Assembly (NCBI GenBank): GCA_003344405.1
Contig: NOWV01000199.1
Coordinates: 62,001 to 126,000, forward strand
Origin: Trichoplax sp. H2
Lineage: Eukaryota > Placozoa > Uniplacotomia > Trichoplacea
DNA length: 64,000 nt
Reading direction: 5' to 3'
This document shows positions 13,509 to 26,229 of this stretch, piece after piece. Position 1 is the first letter of the stretch; the number at the start of each line of letters is the position of its first letter. The notes under the pieces are model-generated. The model ran no database searches. It was not told where the DNA came from and saw nothing but the letters and a program-made list of their open reading frames with translations. A program made the position numbers and the translations under genes.

Positions 13509-16500
13509 TTATACGACCATTTTTTGGTATTTGCCTTTACTTCGGAAACCTACAATAGACGAGGGCAGAGGATGAGAAATTATTAAATTAGCCAGTAAAG
13601 AAGTCTTTCATACAGTTACAACAAGATGACGTTGATAAATATGATAAATTCTTATTTACAGTATAGCGGCAAGGTAAAATATTTTGATTGTTGTTCATAA
13701 ATCAAATAATTAATTATAAATTTTGTCACACAATGGCAAAATAGAACTAATCACTTACCAGAAATAATCACTGGGGATTTTTTGGCTCTAACTGCTATTG
13801 CTATTCCTATAGCTAACAGCAGTAATACTCCTCCACATATTATAAGAATGTAGATAGGCTTGAAACCGCCTAAAATTGATATAGAAAAAAGTAGCAGAGT
13901 CATCACTTTTAGTACTATCACTACAGTATACATTATTCGACAACATAGCACACTCTGTGTATGCGAGAACTGATACAGTATTAATCTTTCATATACGAAA
14001 TTGATGAATAATGAAATACAAAATGAAATATAAAATCGCCGACTCACCATGACAAATGTAATTACAATTTGCTCCTGGAGCTTTAGTATAGCTAGTGCAA
14101 GTAGGGGTATCGCAGGAAACCATCGAACAAGAAAGCATACTGCTGTAGGTGCACGAGCATAGTGCATAACCGTCATTGGCAGAAATTTCCATAGTATCGC
14201 CAGCCTTGACCATGGTGTTATTTTCATTCATGCATATGCCTTTTCCTTGTATTCCCGCTTTATATGAGAAAATAAAACATTGTAGTATAAGTACACTGTA
14301 ATAGTCCGAGTTAGATTATAGTCTTAGTAAGTTCAGTAACATAAAATAACATACAATTGCATGTGTATCCGCAGCATTTGCCGGGAACAGGTGCAGCACC
14401 GGAGCATTTAGGCATGAGGCAGCGTGTCATCTGGGAGCAGTAAATTTCTCCAGACTGAGTACATTGACATTCTATACATTCATTAATTTTTTGTACTGTA
14501 TATTTATAGCCAGGAAGTAACGCTCTGGAGTCATCAGATCGGATACAGAATGGTCCTTTGTAATTAAATGGGAGCGAATTGTTTCCATGAGGGAAAGTAC
14601 CATTGCCGTGATGATGGAAGGTACTATTACCATGGAAAGTACCATTGTGATGATATGTCCCGTTACCGTGATAATGGAAAGTACCATTGCCATGATGATG
14701 GACGCTTCCATTGATGTGAGGATGGTGGAAAGTACCGTTACCATGATGATGGAAGCTACCATTTCCGTGATGATGATGGAAACTACCATTGCCGTGATGA
14801 TGGAAAGTTCCATTGCCATGAGGATGGAAAGTACCATTGGCATGAGGGCGGAAAGTTCCGTTGCCATGAGGATGGAAAGTACCATTGCCATGAGGACGGA
14901 AAGTTCCGTTGCCATGAGGATGGAAAGTACCATTACCGTGGTGAGGATAACTACCATTGCCGTGATGATGGAAAGTTCCATTGCCATGAGGATGGAAAGT
15001 ACCATTGCCGTGGTGAGGATAACTACCATTGCCATGATGTGGGAAACTACCGTTACCGTGATGTGGGAAACTACCGTTATCGTGATGAGGGAAGCTTCCA
15101 TTGCTATGGTGTGAATGCGTCATGTAGTATTGATATAAATCCTCATCTGTAAAAGTGGAATACTTTAATTAGTGACGAATGCGTTTAATATCGCTAAGTG
15201 GAAGAGCAATATGCCTAATTTAAGACAGTTTTGTACATTAATGTTATTAAAGGAGTGGCAATACTTACAGCAAACATAAGCACAACAATAACCAGGTAGT
15301 CGGCGATAATTTGAGCAAGTAACCGGAGGACATTGATAGACTTGTCTTGAGAAATAATTTCCTGTACTTTTACATTCAGTTTCTCTACAACCAGTCTGCG
15401 GTGAGTTATAATAGGATCTAGAGCCAGCACGATAAGTGGTACCATTTTTCCGATAGCAGATACCTTCTTCCTTGTTACCAGCTATAGTGTAATAGAAATT
15501 ACGAAATACGAGATACAAAATCAGGCTAGTATTACAACATTGTTTGGAAATGTTACAAAACTTTGCATTTTTAAAGAAATTTTGCTCAAAAAAAATGGGA
15601 CATTTTATCTAAAAAGGAAATTAATTGTCTCAACTTACATTCACAGACAAATTCGCAACATTTTCCAGGTACCCGACGATAGCTAGTACACTGAGTTGGT
15701 GGTAGACATTTAGCTCCTATATAGCAGTTTAATTTGCCATTAAATTGACAAGTACAGGTCATACAAGCATCGAATTTGCCATTAGCTGGATAAGATATCG
15801 ATCTTCCAGGTAATAATACTTTGCCGTCTTTTGCTATGCAGTAACCATAGTGGTGGGTATGACTACCGTTGTGAGGAAAATGTGTACCATTATAAGGAAA
15901 ACGAGTACCATTCATGGGAAAATGTGTACCGTTGAAGGAAAAATGAGTACCATTCATAGGGAAATGTGTACCGTTGAAGGAGAAGTGGGTGCCATTAATG
16001 GGGAAGTGTGTACCATTGAAGGAGAAATGCGTACCATTAATAGGAAAGTGAGTCGGAAAACGAGTAACATTAAATGGAAAACGAGTACTACTATTAAATG
16101 AAAAGTGAGTACCGTTAAATGAAAAATGAGTACCGTTGAAAGGGAATCGAGTTGGATAGCGAGTTACATTAAATGGAAAATGTGTACCATTGAAAGGAAA
16201 TCGTGTTCCATTAAACGAAAAGTGAGTACCATTAAAGGAAAAGTGAGTTGTATTGCGGGGAAATTGAGTTGGAAAACGAGTACCGTTGAAAGGGAATCGA
16301 GTTGGATAGCGAGTTACATTAAATGGAAAATGTGTACCATTGAAAGGAAATCGTGTTCCATTAAACGAAAAGTGAGTACCATTAAATGAAAAGTGCGTAC
16401 TATTGCGGGGAAAATGAGTTGGGAAACGAGTCACATTAAATGAAAAGTGAGTACCATTAAAGGAAAAGTGAGTTGTATTGCGGGGAAATTGAGTTGGAAA

Positions 16501-17393
16501 ATGAGTATAGTTGGAAGGAAACTGTGATGGTGGCCGACTAGTGTTGACGGATCTTTTCAGAAGTTGAAGAACATGAGAATCGGAAATTTCTAAAATAAAT
16601 AGAAACAATAATTATAAAGATGACAGTACAGTTTGTGACAGAAAATTGGATACATTCAATACATCATCTCGACATAGATTGCAGTTTGATTTAATCTAAT
16701 TGACACTATTGCTTTGCAGTCCTCGGAGTTAAAGAATAGAATAAAGATACTAAATTGTGATGTATTGTACAATTATATTGCAGCTATTGACTGGCTAAGT
16801 TGTGCCAAAGAGAGCAGATTCTTGATAGTATACCTAATGCTATCTTGTAGTTATTATTACTGGACTTGTTTCTTATATATGTTACTCATATAACTCGGTT
16901 TACAGTATCGTGCAGCATTGATATAATTTAGAGAAAACGTTAAGATAAAAAGACCGAGAAAAAGAAAAAAATAATTAACTCAACTTAATAGATTAGCGAT
17001 GAAGATCCTTGCAGTGTATGTTGTTAGAATGTGTAAATTACTATTAATCAAATGTCTTGAGCAGGTAAATTGAAATTAGGACGATTAATACCTTGCGATA
17101 CTTTACTTCATCGATATTTATACTTGAATGTTTATACAGTAGAAGTTTAACAAAAACATGTCGCAATACCTTGGATTAACTATCAACGATCCATGTACGC
17201 GTACATAGACATAAAAGTCGATTCATTCTATCTTGATTTCACATATAAATCATTTTAATTTAACTAACTACCACAATAGAGCATAAACTGAAATGCAAGA
17301 ATTAGACTTACTTCCGTGCACAGTCAATGTTCCAAATTGAACACAACAAAGTAAAGCTAAACACAGAACAAAAGTTGATCCCAAACGAAGCAT
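13509..17393 (-). CDS. Single-pass membrane protein with four VWC domains and two sequon-rich repeat tracts
   Basis: Predicted heavily N-glycosylated surface protein, 799 aa, family not recognised as a whole. Seven exons on the minus strand: 17312-17393, 15639-16589, 15269-15481, 14355-15146, 14048-14257, 13759-13869, 13509-13549, all joined in phase 1. Exon 1 encodes a signal peptide (MLRLGSTFVLCLALLCCVQF). Exon 2 carries about 30 N-x-S/T sequons in an FNGTHFSFNGTRFP-type repeat (about residues 38-265), then a VWC-like domain ending PGKCCEFVCE. Exon 3 is a second VWC. Exon 4 has a His-rich repeat of the HGNGTFHPH type with about 23 sequons, then a third VWC. Exon 5 is a fourth VWC. Exon 6 is a transmembrane helix (about 755-775, LIICGGVLLLLAIGIAIAV). 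Exon 7 is a 13-residue basic tail ending KMVV. The same VWC-TM-tail plan occurs in the adjacent Kunitz gene, suggesting a shared ancestor. Adhesion, matrix binding or metal binding are inferences from composition. Confidence 0.86.
14580..15125 (-). repeat. In-frame 27-bp-type repeat encoding His/Asn-Gly-Thr units
   Basis: Twenty-odd copies of a roughly 27-bp unit encode HGNGTFHPH-like nonapeptides in exon 4 of the VWC gene. Each unit has one NGT or NGS sequon, one aromatic residue (F or Y) and two to four His. Some units are shortened or lengthened by one codon. Other frames stay open across the tract simply because the repeat lacks stops, and those frames are not genes. Confidence 0.9.
15880..16560 (-). 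repeat. In-frame repeat encoding Phe/Asn-Gly-Thr units with a 150-bp higher-order copy
   Basis: Repeated 24-30-bp units in exon 2 of the VWC gene encode THFSFNGTHFPF-like peptides with about 30 N-glycosylation sequons. A block near 16131-16260 recurs almost identically 150 bp away (about 16281-16410), which is exactly 50 codons and indicates recent unequal exchange or gene conversion. Confidence 0.88.
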
Positions 17394-20300
17394 TTTTTTC
17401 TTTCCAAGTTGCTTTCTATCAGGTCAAATACGGTATCTTGGAGATTAAATGAGCCACTAGCTAATGCCAAGTTAACCAGTTACAGCAAAGAGTGCAGTGT
17501 TTAATTAAGGAATACCCTAAAAATGAACTGTATTCAGTCACGAAATTTTAGGTAAAATTTTCGAAGCAATTAAAGGCCTTCTGTTGAACTAGTAACCTTG
17601 CATCTAGCAATTTAATTCTCTGCATATGTCTATATACACGCGTATAGATGCACTTATATATACTCTTGCGTGTACCGATGTCGCACTCTGATTGGAGGAC
17701 AATATACCGTTATCTTATTATACTTACCGTTAACTAGAGGTCACGCTCTCAATTAAAAGTACTAGAAACGAGCTAGCGAGCGATTATACGCAACGCGAAG
17801 AAATAAAACAACTCGATTCATTACATCATGATTATATACTGCCCAGGGTACTTTATATCTACTTATAAAACTGAATAAGGACTACTAGTTACTGGTATTT
17901 TCGAATTATATAATGACGTAATGTACTGGTACAGAGTTGTACGATATGTCAACACCCAATATCTGTTAATAGCGCAAATTAATTAATTACCTCTTTTAAT
18001 TTATGCATAGTTTTAAATTATAAGTTGCACTCGTACATGTGGTTATGTATAGCAATTTAATATTGAGATAGTGATAGAGTACGTATATCAAACAAAGAGG
18101 TTTCTTTACTCTAGGTACGATATTTTATATGAAGTAATTGTGCCATGGTCGTAGACTTGAACAGGTGACATCATTTCATCAAGAAGTATTCTACTATAGC
18201 TTGTATATACAGAACAGAACTTCTAGTAGATGCGATAAATTGGATGGAACGATCGCAATTTAATGAACTAATAAAATTAGTTTAAGATCGTAAGCTCCAT
18301 TTGACTGACGTTATATAGTGGTACAGAGTTGTACGATATGTTAACACCCAATATCTGTTAATAGCGGCAAATTAATTAATTACCTCTTTTAATTTACGCA
18401 TAGGTTTAAATTATAAGTTGCACTCGTACATGTGGTTATGTATAACAATTTAATATTGAGATAGCGATAGGGTACGTATATCAAATAAAGAGGTTCCTTT
18501 ACTGTAGGTACGATATTTTATATGAAGTAATTGTGCCGTGGTCGTAGACTTGAACAGGTGACATCATTTCATCAAGAAGCATTCTACTATAGCTTGTATA
18601 TACAGAACAGAACTTCTAGTAGATGCGATAAATTGGATGGAACGATCGCAATTTAATGAACCAATAAAATTAGTTTAAGATCGTAAGCTCCACTTGACGA
18701 CTTATTGACAACAATATATTAATCCAAAAGCGTAAACTAATAAGTAAGTCAGTTAATTATAACCTCACTTGTGATAACATAGGGTTATTAGGGTACAGAT
18801 TTAAGATAGAGATGGAATGCCTAAGAAGATAGACTCTATGATGTTTATAATTCATGAAATAGAGTATGGCATGCTCGCAGACGATTGAGAGATGAAATCA
18901 TTCTATTAAGACGTATTCTATACATACCTTACTGGAGCTGCTAATAGATTTAAAATTGTATATTGGGTGAAATAATCGTAATTTACTAGCGTAAATAACA
19001 TTCATTTCTGATCTTTAGCTCCTCTTGATGAATAACGGTATTCCAACAATAGCATAGTAGGGAGCTTACATCAGGATACCGTTGATTAATGTATAAGTGA
19101 ATTATCCGTGTATCCCTATAAGCATTTATGACCATATATTCGTATAAAAATATATCACCTCATTGTTTATACGAGTAGAGTGTTGGTGGTGATATAGAAT
19201 CAAGATTGAGATGGAAAATCTGAAAAAGAGACTCTATACTGCACATTATCCGCATTTAACAGGCAAACATAAACTCTTTGAATAAATTTAGAGACCATAG
19301 TCGATTGCTGATGATGCAGGTAGTAGAGCTACTAATAGAGGTCATAAGCTGGATGTTACTAGTGTCATTTAATAATATCAATAAACTAATTACTAATCTG
19401 CAGCTCCTTTTGACGACTTATTTGCAACGATCTCCAGACCCAATTTCTCATTTTTATTTAATTTTTCAATATGAGCAAATTGCTCGCATGACATCATTGT
19501 ATTGAGCACTATATTATAAAAAGCAGCGATTTAGACCAAGTAATGTATCTGATACAATACGCGTAATCTGTTATTATCGGTAAAATTCAAGTAATCGGCT
19601 CTTCAAATATATAAATGTTAGTACAAAGGAATTATAGGACTAAATTAAGCTGCAATTCGACTGAACAATTCGCGGACCTATTACTAATGAAGTTTGAGTA
19701 GATAAATAGATACCCTTTTGACCTTTGTTTCGATAAAAATATTATCTTTAGTTGATATCTCAAGAACAAGTACAGTATACTCGTAAGGTTAAAGATCTTT
19801 TCTTTCCCTTTATTTCAATCAAAGTACTAGGTACCAATGTCGTAACAGATGCTTCTCTGTAAACACTACCACACCTAGCACTCATCGACAATACATAAGA
19901 ATTTTGGGTTACTATAATGTAACTTCCAACATATTCACGTATTAATTTCAAATAATAGCTGATTGAGGCTAGTTAATTAGTATATACAACCTTCAAAATG
20001 GATTAGAAGTATATGAAACAATAGCTATCCGAAACTTATAAATTCAGTAGTGAATGCGATCCTACAGTCTAACTGAACCTCTAACACCCCTATTACAGTC
20101 ACGGTATTTGAGATTATAAAGCAAACAGGAATTAACAATATACGTAATATGTGCACCAATATTTGTACTCGCATTATAACTACTATGAATTAGAAAAAAT
20201 AACATTGATGAGCTTTAAATTTGACGTGATAATTAGGTGTACTTTTATGATTAAATCATAATATACCACTACACTGGTAATATGGATAACCTACATATGC

Positions 20301-22457
20301 ATTATGAGGATCTATCCATTAAACACTTTTAAATTAAATCCGCTATAAGATACACCTGTTTCAGCTTCACCTTATCCTCTTTTTATGGTAATGTCTATTT
20401 ATTAAACGGAAGTAATACGTAAATGCTATAGTTACTCATATACTAGCGTAGCAAATATAAAAAATAGTTTCGACTATGTGCCCCTTAAATCTAAAAGACG
20501 TACATCGAATTAAATCGCGTTACTATAATAGTATGTCTCAGTCGTAGATCGGCTCTGTATCGATAGCAGATGGTATAATGGAGTATTGGTGGACAGTGGC
20601 CTGAATGTCATGAAACGGCGTACTTATATTACTCATACGATATGCCAAACATAGTAACAGTCTATTACATCATCACATTTCCGTTTACTTTTTTACCACG
20701 AGGGTTATTTATTAACAGTTAGGAGCGAAGGATGTTTTCTAAATTAAAGTAGTGTTATTTTCAGTGATAATAACAAATTGTATTCTGATCTAAATTTAAA
20801 AAAAGATTAATACTTAGAATGAAGCCTTTCGAAAAATCAAATAATCTTATTGGATTAAATATATTGACTAAAATTGCAATTTATAAGCGTAAATTCAGAT
20901 AATTCTAAGAGCTACTTGTACTCTTTCTACTGTACGTCGTATATATAAATAAGTAACACCGATTGCACTTTAGGTATAACATAAGACATAAGCTAAATCC
21001 CATAATATTAAAATCAAATTACCAATAACAGTAAATATATTCGCTCTATGATACAATGTAGCCGGTGCTGGTCATTTAGTAGGCCTAACTCGAACAGACT
21101 TGGTTATCTATAATATACTATTCCATTTCATACGGCTGGAAAAACACTCAAATGTGCAGCGAAAGTTGCTGCATTACTCCACGATATTATTTAAATGATA
21201 ATATGGTTATGTAAGTATACATGTGTAACTCCTGGCAAATAAAACAGCTTATCATCGCTAGTTAAATAGATTAAATGTATTATGTGAAGCATTGTTGCTT
21301 TAAAGTGCTTACATTGTTAACAAATTATATTAGCCTATTATCTCGAGAAAAATGTATTTTGCCGTGATTTCGTTACCGTTGGCGCTGTTAAAATTTGTCA
21401 TCTCTTACAAGCTATGCTCTAACATCACTTTAAAAACAAACCACGATAATATTACTCTACCGATCGATTGGCTTCATAGTGCAATTACTAGAAAAAGACT
21501 ATCATCTCCCCGAAAGTTTTGTTATCCTCGGAGGAATTACTTTTAAGATCATCAATTCAACTCTTCTGTCCGTGATCTAACCGATGCTCTATTTCATTAA
21601 TGTACGACCTGTTGATATTTACTTCATGCTAGCGAAGAAAGAAAGGCTGTACTCAATTAATTACTAAGTCAGATGTTACCAGCCACTAGCACTGGAATAA
21701 ATGTAAAATGCTTTAAGCATGATACTTGGCTTTAAAATATCAAAGAACATGACAGATAATTGCTCTAAGCGTTTAATCAAGTCATACTAAGGGCATCAGT
21801 TATTTGTTATTGAGAATTTTAACGGTAAATAAATTTAATTCATATTAATTTACCGTATAAGTTCCATAAATAACCACAAGCTAACTTTTCTATTCTATTT
21901 CTAGGCTACATACCGTTAGTAAGCTCTACAATAAGTAATGATTACATAAGTCGACTTGCAGTTGAAAGTATATTACAATGCAACTCACCTATTCGTATAT
22001 AATGCAACTTAAAAGCGTATAACCAAAGCATAATGGTATATAAAATATGCGAAGCTACTTTAGCAAATAAATTCTATAGAAATATCGGTGAAGCCCTACG
22101 TTGTATGATAGAAGGATATGTCGAACATTTTATTAAATATTAGTTAGCATAATTTAACTAAAAGATGAGTGTTTAGAGTTGCAAAGACTTCATCATAATC
22201 AATATTGCATTGAAATTTATAAAATAATCAACAGTAAAATTAAAAAAACGTAAATACACTGTATGTCTTTATAAACCGTATATATTACACTATACGAGTG
22301 ATTTCACAATGGATATACTAGATAAGGTTACAAAATCAGAAGCGGATACATCACGCTGCCTCCATCATTGTAGCAGCTTGGGTAACGGATAGTTAACTCT
22401 ATAAAGAACTCTTGGGTAGCAATTGTGATATGAATATTGGTTGGGTTAACAGTGAAT
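17394..22457. other. Long non-coding spacer upstream of the VWC gene
   Basis: No gene was recognised in about 5 kb. It contains the ~390-bp array (17928-19430) and otherwise AT-rich sequence with scattered stops in all frames. The first few hundred bases should contain the promoter of the VWC gene. A single GTACTGGTACAG phrase at about 17923 resembles the TACAGT word found near other promoters. Confidence 0.5.
17928..19430. repeat. Four-copy ~390-bp tandem array with a divergence gradient
   Basis: Copies 1 and 2 (17928-18319 and 18320-18711) are nearly identical and begin GGTACAGAGTTGTACGATAT. Their 3' ends share GTAAGCTCCA(T/C)TTGACGA. Two further copies with strongly diverged interiors end at about 19036 and 19422 with GCTCCTCTTGATGA and GCTCCTTTTGACGA. 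No open frame is conserved between the copies. Confidence 0.8.
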
Positions 22458-25400
22458 CTACTTGGATTCACTACTTGAATCTGAATCGCTTAATGAGCTT
22501 GAACTTTCCGTATCACTACTCGTTGATGAATCCTCGTCTTGACTCCTATAGTTAATATTAGAACAAGATTGTACTTTATTACTGTACTATCCTCATAGCA
22601 TGATTTATGCATAAGATCAAGACGTCTTTTCAGATAAATTACAATTCCCTTATTAGAGTTATTGATTACTAACCTCGAATCACTTGAATCGTGCCTACGA
22701 TGTCTATCTCTTCTACTGGAGTGTCTTTCATTTGAAGAACGACTTCTGCGTGGACTGCGGCGTGACCTTTCCCGCCTTACTGGTGATTCAGATGAATCCT
22801 TGTTACTGTCAGATCTATGTCTTCTATCTGGCGATCTGTGTCCTCTTCTAGGTGAACGATCTAACGACCGACGTTCCCTTCTACGCGAACGCTCAGGAGA
22901 ACGATGTTTTCTTTGTGGTGAATAATCTACCGATCGGCGTTCTCTTCTTGGTGAGCGATCAGTAGGTCGGCGTTCTCGTCTGGGCGAACGTTCCAGAGAT
23001 CGACGCTGCCTCTTAGGCGAACGTTCCCTTCTTGGTGAACGTTCTGGTGATCTACGCGACTTCCTGTACAATTGGTCTGGCGATTTACGAGACCGGTTGG
23101 ATGATCTCGATGGTGAATGTCGTTCACGTCTTGGCGATCGGTCTGGTGATCGATTTCTTCTGGTCAAACGATCTGAAGATCTACGCTCCCTTCTCGGCGA
23201 TTGGTCTGGTGATCTATCTCTTCTGGTTGAACGATCTGGAGACCTGCGCTCCCTTCTCGGTGATTGATCTGGAGATCTACGCTCCTTTCTTGGCGATTGG
23301 TCTGGTGATCTATCTCTTCTGGTTGAACGATCTGGAGACCTACGCTCCCTTCTCTGCGATGGGCCTGGTGATCTATCTCCTCTGGTTGAACGATCTGGAG
23401 ACCTACGCTCCCTTCTCGGCGATCGGTCTGGTGATCTATCTCTTCTGGTTGAACGATCTGGAGACCTACGCTCCCTTCTCGGCGATGGGTCTGGTGATCT
23501 ACCTCTTCTGGTTGAACGATCTGGAGACCTACGCTCCCTTCTCGGCGATGGGTCTGGTGATCTATCTCTTCTGGTTGAACGATCTGGAGACCTACGCTCC
23601 CTTCTCGGCGATCGGTCTGGTGATCTATCTCTTCTGGTTGAACGATCTGGAGACCTACGCTCCCTTCTCGGAGATCGACTTCTCTTTCTATCTCGATCTC
23701 TATCACGCCGCGATTCATGCACAGAGTCCCTATCTCGACGCATTTCATCACGATTTCTAGTACATGGAAATAAGATAAAATGTAATAATTATATATATGG
23801 TAGCGTTTTAACTGTAGTACAGCTGTATCGGTTATGTAGAGTAAGCAGTAGGAACATTACTAATAAGTTTGATGTAAAATTGTGGTAGAGTTTAACTGTA
23901 GCGTAAGCTGCGTAGCTTATATGGAGCAAAGAGCAGGCAGGCACATTACTCAGTCTGGTATAAAATTATGGTGAAGCTTAAAATGCAGGGTAAGCTGCGT
24001 AGCTTATGCAGAGTAAGGATCAGGCACATTATAACGTCTGACATAAAATCACTAAAAAATAGTTAAATTTTACATTTACTTTGAATAGTCCTCGTCAGTA
24101 GGTCGACCTGTTGGTCGATCTCTAGAGGACTGCCTGTAGGACAGAAAGTAAAAATTTGATTTATAATTCCATTGAAAACAGTGGGACATATCAACAGCTT
24201 TCAAGGGATTTTAATTATGTAATTGCAAAACAGTCTTAATTTGGAATGTACAAGTAAATAAGATTTACCTTTTCCTTTTTAACTTGCGATCTTTGCTGCT
24301 GCTGTCGCTGCTGCTAGAAGAGCTATCGGAGTCACTACAGTAGTACATTATTAGCCCATTAATTGATTGTTCATTTAAAATAGCTTTATCAAGTATCATG
24401 AATAGCAATTTTAAAAGTGGAGGTAGCTTTCAAGCCAAGCACAATATAATGGCATCTTTATCAAATCGTTTAAAGAAATGCCAATTTTTTACTGTAATGG
24501 TTGCAATAGGCTTCAGTACATCCCAAAACCGATACTGAATACTTTACTAACTCCTTACCTACTATCACTGCTGCTGCTGCTATCGCTACTGTCACTGCTA
24601 CTGCTGCTGCTATCGTCCTCATGTTTGCTAGCTTTCTTACTTGGTGCATCCCTAGATAACGTCAGTTCAATTCAAGCTGTTAGCCGATCCTTATTATAAA
24701 AACATCATGTAAAGTACATTGGGCCTCGATCACTGATTACCAACTGATAAGCTACATTGAACAGCAATGGAGTAGTAGACCATGAAGCATTTAATAGAGA
24801 TGCATGGTTCAGTCCATGTTAAAATTTTATAGTTTAAAAATTACAATTGATGATACCTTTCCACTGGATCCGGCTGTTGTTGTTTGACAGGTTTCGGCAT
24901 TTTAAAAAATCCAGAACCTTCACGGCGATCATCTCTGATGCCTAGTGCAGCTTTCATCTTTGCATTCTTTTTCTCGGATAATTCAGCAACTTGATGAGTT
25001 CCTCCGGAGCTGTAAAGGGGAAATCCATTCATGGTTGAGTTGATAATGACAAGATTGATATGAAGATAGCACAGATCGTAGTTGCATCTCCTTTTAACTA
25101 ATGCATATCGTGTTGATAATGACATGTTGACACTATTTTTATGGTTAATCTTATCAATCATTATGATATCCTAGAGCTATAACAAGTGTGATGATATTTC
25201 AGTGTAAAGCATTTATCAACTCCAACTGGCCATAGTATTTTGCATGACATTTACTAAATTGGACGATATATCTACCTGGTGCTCTTTTCCTTTCGGATAA
25301 CGTACTCTTGTTCTTGGAAAGTTCGTCTAAGATCAGCGATACGTTTTTCGATTTCTTCTTCGGTATAACTAGAAAATAAAAAAAGAAAAGTAAAGATTTA

Positions 25401-26051
25401 CTCAAGACATCAATAGAACTGCATGAAATAAAAATTTTTCTAATGATGGCAATTGGAAATGATGATTGTCATTCAATTCACTAAGGCTATGCTAACACAA
25501 TGTCGACATCGGCAACTACGATAGACAACAACATCTATTATGATACACTAATCCAGTAAGAAAAGCTATATTGTGCTAATGAACGTTATACCATAGGCCT
25601 GCAATATAGAATTCATAAGTACACCTGTATTAAAATAGACGTAATACTAATGCACAACTGGTCTCCATTTGCTGTCCACGAAATGATCACAATAACTCAG
25701 GTAACATCAAGCGTATGTGGATACTACCGACAACAGCTCTCTACGGTAATGTCTATCTTAACCCTGTAATCCAATAAAATAATATCTCCATGCTCATATC
25801 TTGTAACTATACCCTTGTTCTTCCATTTCATCTCTATACTCTAGTAATTTAACTTCAATCTCTCGCTTCCTCTCATGTTCTAAGATATCTTGATTGGGAG
25901 CTTTATGCACCGATTTCTCCAACTTGAGCATATCTTCATCGGTGGTGTAGTTGACCTTTTCTTTCTGCTTTTTCACGAAAGCGAAATTTCTCTGAACAAA
26001 ACCATTGGTACCAGTACCACGTGGAGTGGTTAATCCAATGCCATTATACAT
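22458..26051 (-). CDS. SRRM2: SRRM2/Cwc21-type serine-arginine splicing protein
   Basis: Component of the active spliceosome; the Cwc21 domain of this family binds Prp8 and Snu114. Eight exons on the minus strand: 25813-26051, 25276-25368, 24857-25009, 24559-24651, 24269-24334, 24080-24121, 22674-23756, 22458-22545; 618 aa; all introns phase 2. The N-terminus MYNGIGLTTPRGTGTNGFVQ is the hallmark start of the family. A cwf21 helical region spans about residues 45-97 (PNQDILEHERKREIE and EEQGYTEEEIEKRIADLRR). It is followed by HQVAELSEKKNAKMKAALGI, which is conserved in the family, then Ser/Asp-rich stretches, a long RS domain (exon 7) and an acidic Ser-rich tail. The start is chosen at MYNGIG although the frame is open further 5'. 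The RS domain is much shorter than in vertebrate SRRM2. It is transcribed divergently from the neighbouring phosphatidyltransferase gene, 591 bp away. Confidence 0.93.
23160..23690 (-). repeat. 63-bp coding minisatellite in the RS domain
   Basis: About eight or nine near-identical 63-bp copies encode the 21-residue unit RSPDRSTRRD + RSPDRSPRRER of the SRRM2-like protein. Copies differ by a few synonymous or P/Q/A changes, so the number is probably polymorphic. A long open frame on the plus strand here is only the shadow of this repeat. Confidence 0.9.
23799..24045. repeat. Three-copy intronic repeat, ~85-90 bp
   Basis: Within an SRRM2-like intron, the phrase AGTAAGC... GCACATTACT... GTAAAATTGTGGT recurs three times (starting near 23799, 23884 and 23970). 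The last two copies contain the self-complementary AAGCTGCGTAGCTTA. It is unrelated to repeats in neighbouring introns. Confidence 0.6.
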
Positions 26052-26229
26052 TTTCAAGCGTGTTATGGATGATTCTTGCACAAAATCGAGCAAATTTGCG
26101 AGGATAAATTGATAATGGTGGAAGAGGGGGGGAGCAAGAATGCTTGAAGGTTCAATGAAGGCGATGCAAGTGGATTCTCGCTCCAACGGATGATACTCCA
26201 ATACTGTAAGCTAAGCCTTTGATAGTAGT

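Noticed and set aside
14587-15114. Long open frame on the plus strand through the His-rich repeat (and another on the minus strand in a second frame)
   Set aside because: Low-complexity Met/Thr/Ser product that exists only because the 27-bp unit contains no stop in those frames; the spliced VWC frame is clearly the real one.
15850-16389. Plus-strand Lys/Thr-rich frames over the FNGT repeat
   Set aside because: Antisense shadows of the repeat in the VWC gene.
23032-23760. 242-codon plus-strand frame over the SRRM2 RS domain
   Set aside because: Antisense shadow of the 63-bp coding repeat; no splice or domain support.
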